A DNA stretch of 32,361 bases, from assembly GCA_001662425.1 (NCBI GenBank), contig BDDC01000403.1:33380-65740 (forward strand), given 5' to 3'. This stretch comes from Chlamydomonas sphaeroides. Taxonomy: Eukaryota; Chlorophyta; Chlorophyceae; Chlamydomonadales; Chlamydomonadaceae. Below are positions 1-11,600 of this stretch, piece after piece. A program made the translations under genes and the position numbers. Positions within the stretch are counted from its first letter, which is position 1, and the number at the start of each line of letters is the position of its first letter. A model generated the notes under the pieces. It did not search any database. It was not told the DNA's origin and worked only from the letters and a program-made list of their open reading frames with translations.

Positions 1-2826
1 TGCCCGCTCCTGCCCGGCTCCTCCTCCCTGGACCAGCTCTGGCACGTGCTGGGTGCCGTGCCCGGCCCGCGGCCCCCGACCGTGGCAGCGGCCGTGGCCG
101 CTCTGGCGCGCCTCGACCCAGCCGCGCTGGGCGGCTCTGTGGCCCCAGCGCTGCTGCGGCCCAAGGCGCTGCCCTGCCCACCGCTGCGCCACAAGCTGTG
201 TCGGCTGGAGCCGGCGCTCTTGGACGTCATCGAGGCCTGCCTGCGGCTCGACCCCGCGGCCCGGCCCAGCGCGGACCAGCTGCTTCGCATGCCCTGGTTT
301 GCCGATGTACGGCACGTGCTGTACGGCAGCGTCACCCTGCTGCGCCTGCACGAGGAGCTGTGCGGCATGCCGCCGGCCCGGGCGGTCGACACGCCGGCCG
401 CCGGACAGGAGGCGGCTCGGCTGTGCAGCGGCGCTGCCGAGGGCGCGGCGGCCCCTCGCTCGCCGTTTGCGGACGCCGCAGCGGAGCTACAGGGCGCTGC
501 TGGGCTCAGGCCCGCGGCGCCTAGCGCGCCGGACTGCGGCCACCGGGCGGCGCGGCGCGATCTCGGCGCCTCCTGGCACCACGGCTCCGACGCCCCGAGG
601 GGCGCGTTCGGCAGCCGGAGCCTGTCGCAGCCGGAGCTCGAGTGCCTCGCCTCTGGCGCCGCTGCGCGGCCGACGCGGGCGCCGGCAACTGCCGCAAAGA
701 TGGAGGCGGCGCAGCCGGGCTCCACGGACCTGCCGGCCGAAGCGCCGTCCTCAGCCGCGGTGCCGGGCGAGCTCGAGCTAGCACCAGTCACGCACGACGG
801 CGCCCTCAAGGACTCGGCGCTCGTCCCGGATCCGGCGCTGGCCCAGGCGGCCGCACTGCGCGTCACGCGCCGGGCTGCCATGTACGGCACGGTTGATGAG
901 TCTGCCGTACCTGCCGTACGGTTGGCGCCGCCGGCAGTTCAGGAGCGGCTGCCGGCAGGTCGACGCCTCGAGCGGCCAGCTGGGCAGATGGTCAACCTCG
1001 GCCTGCCCAGGTCCCTGCGCGCAGAGGGGCTCCCCAGCTTCCCAGAGGGTCCCGCCGAGCTGCCGTCGCCGCCGCCGCCGGCTGCCTGCTACGGCATGCG
1101 TCGCGTGGCTACACACGGCACGCTGGAGGATGACCCCAGCCGCCTGACAGAGGTGCAGCGGCGGCAGCCGCAGCGCGCTCCTGCTGTCTGCCCAGCGCCG
1201 CCGCAGCAGCAGCCGTGTTTCACGCGCCTGTCGACCTCAGACGCAGCGCCATCGCAGCGCGGCCGCCTGTCCGGCTCCTTACAGCCGCGCGCGCGGCCGC
1301 AGCGCTCCTCAAGCAGCAGCCAGGGTTTGGCGGCGGCGGCGTGCGGCCGCGGCGGTGCGGCGGCGCTGCCCTCTCAGCCGGCGCCCGATTCGTGCGCCAG
1401 CCTTGGATGGTCTGCGAGCGGCAGCGTGGGTGGAGGGGAACTCGGCTTCCTGCCCAGCGTCAGCGCGGGGCTGCTTAGCCGCCAGGCGACGGTGGGTGGG
1501 GCGGGTTGCGGTAGAATAGCCCTGAGCTGGCGGGTGGCTGAACAACAGCCCTCGATGTCGTAGGGTCATCTTAGTACACGGCTTTCTGCGTGCATGGGTA
1601 CTTAAACCTGGCATATGCCGTACCCTGCGCCCTCCTCAATCCAGGGCGAGACCCTCGCGGACCTCCCCACGCCGTTTGGCTGTCCGCGCGTCGGCGCGGC
1701 CGCGGCCGGCCAGCCGCCGCCGCACCACCGCGCATACGACCCGGCCGACCCTTTTGGGCTGAACCACCTGCTCGCGCTCGGCGGCGCTGACAGCGACGAT
1801 GATGGCCCCGGCGGCGGCCTTGGCGGCGGCGGCAGCGGCCCTGGCGGCGCCGTGAAGGCTCTGAGCCGCCGGGGCATCCGGCAGTGGTTGCGTGAGGACG
1901 AGGAGGATGTCGAGCCCGACGGCGCCCCGGACCAGACGGCGGCGAGCTGCGACGGCACCCTGGGCGCCGCCGACGGCGCTGCCCTGCCGATGGACGGCCG
2001 CGACAAGCAGTCCAGCGTGCAGCGCCCGTCCTGGCGCGCTAGCGCGCTGGCGTCTGGCGTCGTCGGCCTGGCTCGCGACACACCCGACGGCGCCGCCACC
2101 GCGCCGCAGATGCTGTCCTGCCGCCGCCGCGGGACCATGACTGGCTACCTCACCGCCACGGCCGGCGACGCCGCCGCCAGCGGCCTGACGGCGGTGCTCC
2201 ACGAGATCGCCAGCACTCTGCCCACAAGCCCGGCGTACCGGGCGGCTGCTCTTGTAGCGGCTGACAGCGGCCCGGCCGCGACCCCCAGCGTCCGCGGCGG
2301 CGCTGCCCTGCTTGGGCCGGTGGCGGAGGAGGATCCGGCCGCCGCGGCGGCGCAGGCGGAATCATCGACCAGCAGCAACGCTGACGACGGTGGCACCGGC
2401 ACCAGCGTCCAGGAGAGCAGCTCGTCGGGCACCGCGCGGACCGCCAGAACGACACCGGTGGCGGCGGCCAAGGTCGCCGCCCGCGGCGGCGCGTCCGCGG
2501 GCCGCGTGTCGTCGGCGCCCGCTGGCGGCGTGGCTGCTGGCTGGGGCGCCCGGCGGGGCTTGCTGTCTAGATCCGAGGACGGGCTGCTGGAGCTCTCTTG
2601 GGAGAGTGGCATTGAGTTGAGCGGCGGCGACAGTGGCTCTGGCAGCGCCGCCCCTGCCGGCAAGCCAACGCAGCAGGCTGGCGGCTGCGAGCGGCCGGCC
2701 CGGCGCGGCGTGCTGGCAGGAGCGTGGCGCGCGTTGCTCCGCGGCGTTGCGTGCGGCGGAGGCAGCGTCGACGGTGGTGCCGGCGGCGCGGAGGCGGGCG
2801 GCGCCGGCGTCCGCAGCGGCGTCTGA
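1..2826 (+). CDS. CDKL-like (CMGC) protein kinase, 3' part, copy 1
   Basis: Partial gene cut by the left edge; about 890 residues remain. I model two exons, 1-1491 and 1645-2826, joined by a phase-0 intron (donor GTGGGT at 1492, acceptor CAG ending at 1644). Reading the intron through gives a stop at 1563. The first ~95 residues are the C-terminal lobe of a Ser/Thr kinase: LLPGSSSLDQLWHVLG matches the P-G-x-x-x-x-D-Q-L segment of CDKL/CMGC kinases, and DVIEACLRLDPAARPSADQLL is the subdomain XI Arg region. The ATP- and catalytic-loop parts lie outside the window, so activity cannot be judged. The rest is a long low-complexity Ala/Pro/Ser/Gln tail with islands shared with the minus-strand paralogue at 8663-13022: RRVATHGTLEDD, DPADPFGLN, RRGIRQWLREDEEDVEPDG and a C-terminal AWRALLRGVACGG. 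Kinase assignment is firm; the CDKL subgroup and any flagellar role are inference. Confidence 0.85.
1492..1644 (+). other. Intron of kinase copy 1
   Basis: A 153-base GT-AG intron in phase 0. It is supported by the equivalent intron of the paralogue (10244-10103, minus strand). Both donors follow an Arg-Gln-Ala-Thr coding end and both acceptors precede a Gly codon leading into TLADLPTPFGCP. Confidence 0.75.
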
Positions 2827-3184
2827 GGGCGCCTCTTAGTGAGAGCATGCGGTACTCGAGAGCGTGCGTCCCATGGCGCCCGGCCAGGAGAGGGCTGGGC
2901 CCGTGGCTCCGTTTTGCTGAGTGCTGGCATGGGGTCTGAGGCGAGGAGCCATTTAAGGGCCGAGGGTGCTACAAGGAGAGCTGGCGGCCGGTGGGGGCGC
3001 TTGTTGGCCCGCCGCGCCGCCGCATTCATTCGCGATGTGCGGTCAGCAGGAATTGCAAGCGCCGCCGTCGCTGCGGCCGACCGGCCAAAGGGTCGGGCGG
3101 TCAGAGCGGCGGCGCGGTCGAGTGCAGACTGAGCGGTCGGTGGCCGCGGCGGCATGCCGCGCTTGCGTGGCGGCGGCTGGCATA

Positions 3185-3206
3185 GCTTGGCTTGGCTTGG
3201 CTTGGC
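3185..3206. repeat. Pentanucleotide microsatellite (TTGGC)n
   Basis: About four consecutive copies of the GCTTG/TTGGC unit in the non-coding tract after kinase copy 1. Confidence 0.8.
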
Positions 3207-3535
3207 ATGTTGGTTTGATTAGCACTACCCACGCACGGCTACTACCGTTCAACGCAAAGGCGCGAAGCGCGGGGGATGCGTGAAGAGAATGGCTACACCG
3301 CTGCTCAGCGTGTCTACGAGAGATGACCTGTCGAGGCGACCTGTGAAGGAATGATACGGGGCTCTCGTGGCCCCCTGACGCGCTCCCTGACTCACGCGTT
3401 GCTGCTTTGGGGAAGGCGTCCTGACCAATGGATGCAAAGACGTGTACGCCTGCGTTCGGTCTGACGTGGTCGGTAGGTAGTATGGCCGCAGAAGGGGTGT
3501 TTCGTCAATTGTAGATTCACAGTTCATGCGCGGCG

Positions 3536-3573
3536 CTGTGTTGTGCTGTGTTGTGCTGTGTTGTGTTGTGCTG
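3536..3573. repeat. Decamer repeat, TGTGTTGTGC type
   Basis: Imperfect tandem copies of a 10-base T/G unit. The plus strand is almost free of A here, so the transcribed RNA would be a U/G-rich tract in the putative 3' UTR. Confidence 0.8.
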
Positions 3574-3756
3574 TTCCCGATGCGTGCTGCGTTGTCAATG
3601 TGCGCTGCAAAGCAGCGATGTCCCTGTGTACCGTGCTGTACCGTGGCCGTCCATTTTGAAGCACTGCTCGTTTGTGCTTCGAGCTTGGGCTGATGTTTGA
3701 TTTCCGTGCGCGAGGGATGTGCACGCTGCTGACGGCCGCAAAGACACGGACGCCGG

Positions 3757-3806
3757 TCCTCATCCTCATCCCCATCCCTATCCCCATCCCCATCCTCATC
3801 CTCAAC
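3757..3806. repeat. Hexamer microsatellite, CATCCC/CATCCT
   Basis: Roughly eight consecutive six-base units with C/T alternation at the last position, in the same non-coding tract. It is not the chlorophyte telomere unit. Confidence 0.8.
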
Positions 3807-5560
3807 CCTCGCATGTGCTTGTGTTTTTGTGTTCCGATGTGTGCCGGGCGCATGAGCCTCAGCCTGGCGCTTGTGGCTGAGGCCGCAACGCCCGACAACC
3901 CGGTGGGCGGCAGGGCTGACACACGTGTGCCTGCCGTACTTCTGCCGTACCTTGGCACCTTGTACGCAGTCGTGGCGCCTGCTGCTACGGCTGGTCTGTG
4001 AGAACCCAATCGCGGCTGTGGCTGTGTGGCGGCATATGCGTATGCTTATGCGGCGGCCACTTAGTGGGTATGTGTTGGGTGGAGCCCCGCGGCCCAGAGC
4101 TCGGGGTGGGCGGCGCGGGCATGCGATGTGACGCGTGCGATGGATGCAGCACAAGAAGACCATGAATGCTGCGCGTATGTTGCTTGGTGTGTGTTTGTGG
4201 CCGCGTGTCGCTGACGCTTTGGGCCCTGTAGCGGCCCTGGTCTGGAAGCCAACCCTGGCCTCTACGTGTGCTGGTCTGTGCATCGGCTGTCGCCCCGGCA
4301 GCAACCCGCATGCGCCGCTCTGGGCCGCACGAGCGCACGGCGGCGGTTCATGCACGTACGGCAGTACGGCACTTGCGTGCGGCTCACCACGCGCTGCATG
4401 CCGGTGCGCGCCCGCCGCAGCAGCGACGCTCTGCAGCACATGCCGTGCACACATGCGGCCTGAAGGAGCGCGTGCCTTGCACGGGCGGGGGCCGGGCGCT
4501 GCAAGGACGGGCCGGGCTGGTGGCGGCTCGGGTTGCCGGGTTGCAGCGGGTGGCGGCGGGGCAGCGCACCTGGGTGGCAGCGCTGGCGCCGCAAAGAGCG
4601 CTCGGCGTCGCATGCTTCCTGGGGGGCGTCCCGTGGCCCCTTGGGCAGCTGCTTGGACTTACGGCGGCACCAGTTGATGTTGGGGTGGGGGCGTGTCGGT
4701 GCGGGTTTCTGGCGCGTTCCTTGCGGCTTCCTGGCCCTCGGGCTGCGGTGCGGTGCGGTGCCGGCGGCCGCCGCGTGCTGGGGTTGTGCGCTGCGCTCCT
4801 GGCCCGCCGGGGTGGCGGCGGCGGTGGGCTGGCGCGTCGTTGCTGTGTGTTGCTGTGCAGTGCCTGTGGCGGCGGTACCATGGGCTGGCTCGACTGCTGG
4901 GGGGTGGCATGTGGCTGCGTGTCTGGTGCTGCTGGGTCTGCAACGCAGCGGGGCGGCGCGTTGTCGGCTGTATTGCTGGCCGCGGCGCCGGGCAGGGCAG
5001 GGGCTGGGTAATGTCGGCAGCACGCCAGCGCAGCGGCCCTGGCTTGCGACGTTCCGCAACACAGGCAGCTCTCGTTTGTGTGGCGTGAGTTCCTGCGCTA
5101 TTTTATTGTTGTTCATATGTTTGTTGCGCCTGTCCCGTTCGGTCGCGCTCGTGCGTCTGCCCGCGGCGTGCCCTGCGCGTTGGGCCGGCGCGCTGCGCGT
5201 CGGGCCGGCATGTTGGGTGCGCCGTACACTCCGTACGCTGTGCATGTTGGATCCACCGTACGCGTACACGCCTTGCATGCATGCGTCGTGTAGGGTGCGG
5301 CCGGGGTGTGTTGTGTGGCCCGCGTGTGTCGTTGGAGTCGTGGTGTTGCGTTGCAATTGGTGCGGGCTGGCGTGCGGCGGCAAGGTAGCCGTTGCTGGCA
5401 AGCGGCCAAGCGGGCTGTGTGCTGCGCTATGCTCAGGAGGCCTGCCGGCTGGTCCGCTGGGGGCAGGGGACCGGGGGCCGTGGGCGTGGGCGTAGAGCGC
5501 CTGGGCCGTGTGGCGCGGTGGCGGCAGTCCGTCAGCGCTCCGGGCCCTGGGCCAGGGCCA

Positions 5561-5565
5561 TGTAA
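5561..5565 (+). terminator. Candidate TGTAA polyadenylation signal (kinase copy 1)
   Basis: First plus-strand TGTAA seen after the stop codon at 2826. TGTAA is the common chlorophyte signal, usually 10-20 bases before the cleavage site. The long distance makes the assignment tentative. Confidence 0.35.
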
Positions 5566-5841
5566 CTGCATGTGCGCGGCATCAGGACTGGGATCAAGAG
5601 CCCTGTTGGTTGCCGAATGGGACGGCTCCTCGGGATTCATAGGCAGGCACTTGGGCCACGGGCTTGGCTTGCAATGCGTAGCTTGGGGCTCATCCGGCAG
5701 GGCAGCAGCCGCGCCCACTCCTGGCTCCCCACACCGATGGTGTAGTTGTCCGGAAGCGGTGGTTCGCGACAGGGTGACACGATGAGCGGTGTCGTGGCAG
5801 CGACCGGTGCGACGGCGTATCCGTGTTTGGAAGTCACGGGG

Positions 5842-5846
5842 TTACA
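5842..5846 (-). terminator. Candidate TGTAA polyadenylation signal (kinase copy 2)
   Basis: First minus-strand TGTAA seen after the stop codon of the minus-strand kinase at 8663. It faces the plus-strand signal at 5561 about 280 bases away, as expected for two convergent transcripts that stop short of each other. Confidence 0.35.
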
Positions 5847-8662
5847 TAAGAGTCCATTGCCAAGGAGGGGCTCCCCTCTCCTGGCTTCGCCAACGACGTC
5901 GCCACCCGGCGCATCTTCCCTACTGCCCTTCACCACACGTGGCAGAACATGCGCAAATGAAAGGGGGGTGCCTGTGCAAGCAGACGCGGACACTACACGA
6001 ATGAAAAAGAACGCGGCACGTGACACGCGACATGCAAACCACAGCAACCTAGGGGCGCGGTGCGCGGCAGGAGCTGCGCTCCCCCGCCGCAAATAAATGC
6101 GCAGATGCGGACTCAACGGACGGTGGCAGCCAAACGGCAGTTGACCAACGAAGCAGACCCACGCCTCATGCGCAGCAGGCGCCAGGTTTCACGCAGGGAT
6201 GCTCCAGATAGCGTTCGACACAACAGCACCACGAGAAAGCGCGGCACGATAAACGCAGATGGGCGTGATGAACCTACAGACACAGGCAAAGGGTGCCGCT
6301 GCGGCAGGCGGTTCAGCCCTTGCAAGCGGTCTGGCCGTGTGGCCCGTATTAGCTTATGCAGGCAGCCGGCTTGAGCGCTGCATGAGGTGCAGCGGCAGCC
6401 ATGCTTGAGCGCAAACCGCGGATGATGAATTACGTAAGGCGACGACACACTGATGGACACAGCCTACATACATAGGAAGGAGACATCAATCAACGACCCG
6501 CCAGCCGACCGCAAAACTTGCACGTGGGCTGGGGCAGCTACAATGCAATGAAGACGCGCCACAACATAACTGGGGGAGGACAGTCGGTCCCGGCGGCCTC
6601 TCCTCAGCAGGCATGGCCCAGGGCCTTGCACCCAACACAAAACCGCCCAGATAGTGACGGGCACGCAAGCACGCCACCGCACCGTGCGCCCGCGTGCGCC
6701 CTCATCTTGGTAGGACCGAGCGACGACACGCACGGCCGGTGCCGGCCGTGCTCCCTCGCGACCACCGCAGGACCCACGTCCATGGCTTGCGATGCGGGGC
6801 CCACTCCAAGCAAAGGTCCCCGGCAAGGGCACACTCGCACGCGTACACATACACGCGCGCGCACAGACACGCATGCAAAGGCCGGTAGCCCCAAGGAGGC
6901 AGGCACCGCTAGCACCCTACCGCCCTTCACCCAGACCGAGACCCCTGCGTCCGCGTCGCTGGCCCCTGTGGCTCAGGTGCTCGCTGCCGACCGCTCCAAC
7001 GCCGGTCTGGGCATCAAACAGCTCACCCTGTTGCCCTCCCAGGCCACACCCCCTATCAGCTCTCCTGCCGGCCGCTCCGGCGCTGGCCCACTCTCCGCTA
7101 TCCGCTTCAAGGGACGCCCACCACCACCGAACGCAAACCAACCCTCGCAAGGCAACTGCCGCAACCGACTGACAACGCCATGTGTTCCTGACCCACACGC
7201 GTCCCACCAACGTCCCACCGCCGCCACGCAGACACCTCACTCCGCGCCCGTACAATGCGCTTCAACGAGCTACATGCCGGTACCAAACGTCTTCAACCCG
7301 TACGCGAACATGCCGTACTTTCGCCCGTGCGGCCAGCCCCGCATGCGAAGACGCCCACGCACGCCCTGGCCTCGCCGCACCCACAGACCCCCGAGCCCAC
7401 CGGCTGCTGGCCGCCTCAACCCACGACCAACAGCAGGCCGTACACCTAGCACAGCCCAAGCAATAGCCCAACGCCACAACCCAAAGGTATAACCCAAAGC
7501 AATGACGCAGAGCCATACTCTCAAGCCACAACCGGCCAATGCCTCCGTCGCCATGCGCCGACGGCCTCCAACACTGCGCTCAACTCGCGCAGCCGTCCCA
7601 GCAACGAACACCAGCGGCCGCAGGCGCCCCTTCCACGTCACACGGTCCTGGCCGTGCCAGCACATGCGACAGCTCTAAATGATACAGCAGTGCACGCTAA
7701 TGCAAGATGTACAGTACCAAGATAATAGGTCAGCGGCGCGCCGCCCGCGGGGGCCACACTCAGGCCCACCGGCGGGCCTCCACTCCGGCAGTCTGGGATC
7801 ATTTTGTCAGGCAGCTGCTCCCCTCCGCGCATACACGTCGCCGCCGGCCGGCCGGCATGAAGAGCGGCCGCACCCTTGCAGCGGCGCCCGGGAGTTGAGG
7901 GGAGAGATGGGAGGTGCATGCGACACCGCCACGCAACCGCCGGAGCTGGCGCGGGGCGCGGTCCGCTCTGACAGCACCGCGCCGCGAACATACAGCACTC
8001 AGCCGCCGTGGCAGGCGTTGTCGCTACCAGTCCTACAACGAAGACTCGGGGTGGCATACACAGCCCCCTTGGGATGAACGAGCCGCCGCGTTGGATCAGG
8101 GCCGTGACAGCGCTCGTAGGTCGCGTGGGTGCACCTGCCAAGGCGCGCAGCTCGGGCCGCGACGCTGCCAACATCAAATAGCCCCTCGCGTCCTCCGCGC
8201 TTTAGGTTCGGGCGCTAGCACGCACTTGTTAGCGACATGTCACAGCGCCAAGTAGCGAACTAGCTGCCCGGGGCGCGCGGCGAATTCTCGCCTGCCCGCT
8301 GCGCGAACACTCTCAGGCCCAGCAAAGCAAACGCAACCCATAGGGCGGTCGAGCCGTCCACACTCGGCTCGCTCCGCCGCTCCAAAACTCGCGCCGCTCA
8401 ACGCGCGCGCGCTATAGGTACCTTCTTCGACTCACATTCGCCAGCAGGCGCCGCCCCCAGCATTGGGGGGCGGCCGGCCGCGCGCCACTCGGCCAGGCGC
8501 AACCACGTACTTCGATGACCCCCGCAAGGAGTTAGGGCGGCGCGGCATCACACAAAAATCCGGCGCCGCTAATTAAATGGGTGTTGCTCTCTCCCCTTCA
8601 AGCTTCTTCCCTCCAAGCCTCTTCTCTCCCGCCGCGCGATTGCAGTCGCAGCGAAGCGCACG
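5847..8662 (-). other. Probable long 3' UTR of kinase copy 2
   Basis: No convincing gene. Several frames stay open because of base composition, but none shows a domain or a credible splice pattern. It includes a CA/CG dinucleotide-rich patch near 6836-6875. I could not see clear sequence homology with the matching tract after copy 1, although the lengths are similar. Confidence 0.4.
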
Positions 8663-11600
8663 TCACTCGACGCCGCCGGCGCTGCGCTCGCCTCCACCCA
8701 CCTGGCGCTCCCCTCCGCACGCCACGCCGCGCAGCAGCGCGCGCCATGCCTGCGCGAGCGCGCTGCGCGGCGCTGGCGGCGCGCCGCCGCCGGCTTCCAC
8801 GCCAAGCTTGCCGGCGGCCATGGCGGCGGCCATGTTGTGAGCCCAGACACCGCTGGCGGCCGTGCCGCTAGGCCACATCAGCATCAGCCGGCCGTCCTCC
8901 GACTCGGATAACGAGCCGCGCTGAACCCTGGCACCACGACCCGCGGCGCTGGTACCGGCGTTAGTCCCGGATCCCCGGCCGGCCGCCGACTGCGGCGCCG
9001 GCCCCGGCGCCGGGCTCACGCTGTAGCCGCCGCCGCCGCCACCGCCGTCCGTGCCGGCGTCGGCGCGACCAGGGCTGCCCGGCCCCCCCTGGCCGGACTG
9101 CCACGCCGGCGCAGCGGGCTCCTCCTCTGCCACCGGACCCAGCAGCACCCTGCTGCTGAGGCTGCCGCAGAGCGGCGGGCTGCCGCTGTGCAGCGAGCCG
9201 CTGCGCCGCGAGGCGTCCAGCGGCCGCGGGCAAGGCCACGGCCGGGCGCCCACCGGCGGCGCCGCCGCCGGCGCCGGCCCGTCGGCTGGCTGTGCGACGC
9301 CGCCGGTGGGCGGGAAGCAGCGGCGCGCGAGTGTGGTCCAGGCTGCGGCGCCGTTGGGGGAGGGCCCGGCGGGCGCGGCGCTGCCGGAGGAGCTGTGGGT
9401 GCGTGAGGTGGCGCCGGGAGCGTCGTCGGGCTCGGCGTACGCGGCCAGGGCGGCCGCCTGGTAGGCGGGGTCGATGGGCAGTGTGCTGACGATCGCAAGG
9501 CGGAGGGCCGACGGCGCCGCCAGGCCGCCGGCGGCGTTGGTGGTAGTGACGTAGCCGGTAATGGTCCCACGCCAGCGGTGCGCTGCGGCAGGTGGCGCGG
9601 CGGCGGCGCCGTCGGAGATGTCGGGGCGTGCGCCGGTCCCTAAGACACCGCTCGTCGCCGAGGCACCGCCGATCACTGAGGCGGGTGCGCTGGTGCGCCA
9701 AAAGGGGTGCTGCCGTGACGCGCTGGACTGCTTGCCGCGGCCCTCCGTCGGCAGGGCAACGCTGTCGGCGGCGCCCAGGGTGCCGTCGCAGCTCGCCGCC
9801 GCCTGGTCCGGGGCGCCGTCGGGCTCGACATCCTCCTCGTCCTCACGCAGCCACTGCCGGATGCCCCGGCGGCTCACAGCCTTCATGGCGCCGCCAGGGC
9901 CGCTGCCGCCGCCGCCAAGGCCGCCGCCGGGGCCATCATCGTCGCTGTCAGCGCCGCCGAGCGCGAGCAGACGGTTCAGCCCAAAAGGGTCGGCCGGGTC
10001 ACGTGCGCGGCTGTGCGGCGGCGGCTGGTCGGCCGCGGCCGCGTCGGCGCGCGGACAGCCAAAGGGCGTGGGCAGATCTGCCAGGGTGTCGCACAAGACG
10101 CCCTGCTGAGTGGAGGGGCCACAGGAGCGGGAGGGGCATCAGCCGGGCGAGGATGGTGTGGGCGCTAATGGCTGCAGCGGGATGCTAACAAGCACAAACT
10201 GCCATATCTAGTGCAGCCCCACTGCCGCAACCTTGCCCACTCACAGTCGCCTGGCGGCTGAGAGGCCCCGCGCTGACGCTGGGCAGGAAGCCGAGCTCCC
10301 CTCCACCCAAGCTGCCGCTCGCAGACCAGCCCAGGCTGGCGCACGAATCGGGCGCCGGCTGAGAGGGCAGCGCCGCCGCGCCGCCGCGGCCGCACGCCGC
10401 CGCCGCCAGACCCTGGCTGCTGCTTGAGGAGCGCTGCGGCCGCGCGCGCGGCTGTAAGGAGCCGGACATGCGGCCGCGCTGCGATGGCGCTGCGTCTGAG
10501 GTCGACAGGCGCGTAAAACACGGCGGCTGCTGCGGCGGCGCTGGGCAGACAGCAGAAGCGCGCTGCGGCTGCAGCCGCTGCATCTCTGTCAGGCGGCTGG
10601 GGTCATCCTCCAGCGTGCCGTGTGTAGCCACGCGACGCATGCCGTGGCAGGCAGCCGGCGGCTGCGGCGGCGGCTTGGCTGCGGCGGCTGGGCTGGGCAG
10701 GACCGGGCTGATGATGCAGGGGTCTGCTGCCTGCGGCGGTGCTTCGGATGGCGGGGGGCTGGGGCCCTGCACCGATGCCGCCGGCAGGACCTCGGCCAGC
10801 ATGCCCGTGTCCTTCCCCGCCACAGCAGCCGCCAGCGCGGACGGCGCTAGCTCGTCCGCCGCCGCGGCGGCGGCCGGCGCTGCGATAGGCGGGCCTGCGG
10901 AGCAAGGCTGCATCGTCTGCGCCTCTGCAGCAGTTGCCGGCGCCAGCGAGCGGCACTCGGGCGCCGGCTGCGACAGGCAGCGGCCCGCAACCATGACGGC
11001 GGCGGCGCCGGAGCGCCCACCAGCGCACCAGGAGCGGCCGCTGGCCTGGTGCTCGGCGCTGCCGCCCGCAACCGATGCGCTGGGCGCCGTGGGCTCGTGC
11101 TCGGCCCGCGGCGGACCGCCGCTCTCCCTCTGATCGAGCGGCTCCGCTGCGGCGTCCGCAAACGGCGAGCGAGGGGCCGCCGTGCCCTCGGCAGCGCCGC
11201 TGCACAGCCGAGCCGCCTCCTGGCCGGCGGCCGGCGTGTCGACCGCGCGGGCCGGCGGCGTGCCGCACAGCTCCTCGTGCAGGCGCAGCAGGGTGGCGCT
11301 GCCGTACAGCACGTGCCGTACATCGGCGAACCAGGGCATGCGAAGCAGCTGGTCCGCGCTGGGCCGGGCCGCGGGGTCGAGCCGCAGGCAGGCCTCGATG
11401 ACGTCCAAGAGCGCCGGCTCCAGCCGACACAGCTTCTGGCGCAGCGGTGGGCAGGGAAGCGCCTTGGGCCGCAGCAGCGCTGGGGCCACAGAGCCGCCCA
11501 GCGCGGCGGGGTCGAGGCGCGCCAGAGCGGCCACGGCCGCCGCCACGGTCGGGGGCCGCGGGCCGGGCACGGCACCCAGCACATGCCAGAGCTGGTCCAG

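Larger units (their letters stand above)
2827..5580 (+). other. Probable long 3' UTR of kinase copy 1
   Basis: No convincing gene. Open frames here overlap on both strands without domain content. The first plus-strand TGTAA after the stop codon that I can find is at 5561-5565, giving a candidate 3' UTR of about 2.7 kb. It contains simple repeats: TTGGC pentamers near 3185-3206, a TGTGTTGTGC-type repeat at 3536-3573 and a CATCCC/CATCCT hexamer run at 3757-3806. A shorter transcript using a different signal, or an undetected non-coding RNA, cannot be excluded. Confidence 0.4.

Noticed and set aside
4135..5785. Several open frames of 130-320 codons on both strands
   Set aside because: They overlap one another, lack domains and contain Cys/Trp/Arg-rich sequence typical of GC-rich non-coding DNA. 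The region fits a 3' UTR better.
6836..6875. CA/CG alternation that could suggest a repeat array
   Set aside because: It is ordinary dinucleotide-rich DNA with no unit-spacer structure; no CRISPR-like array exists in the window.
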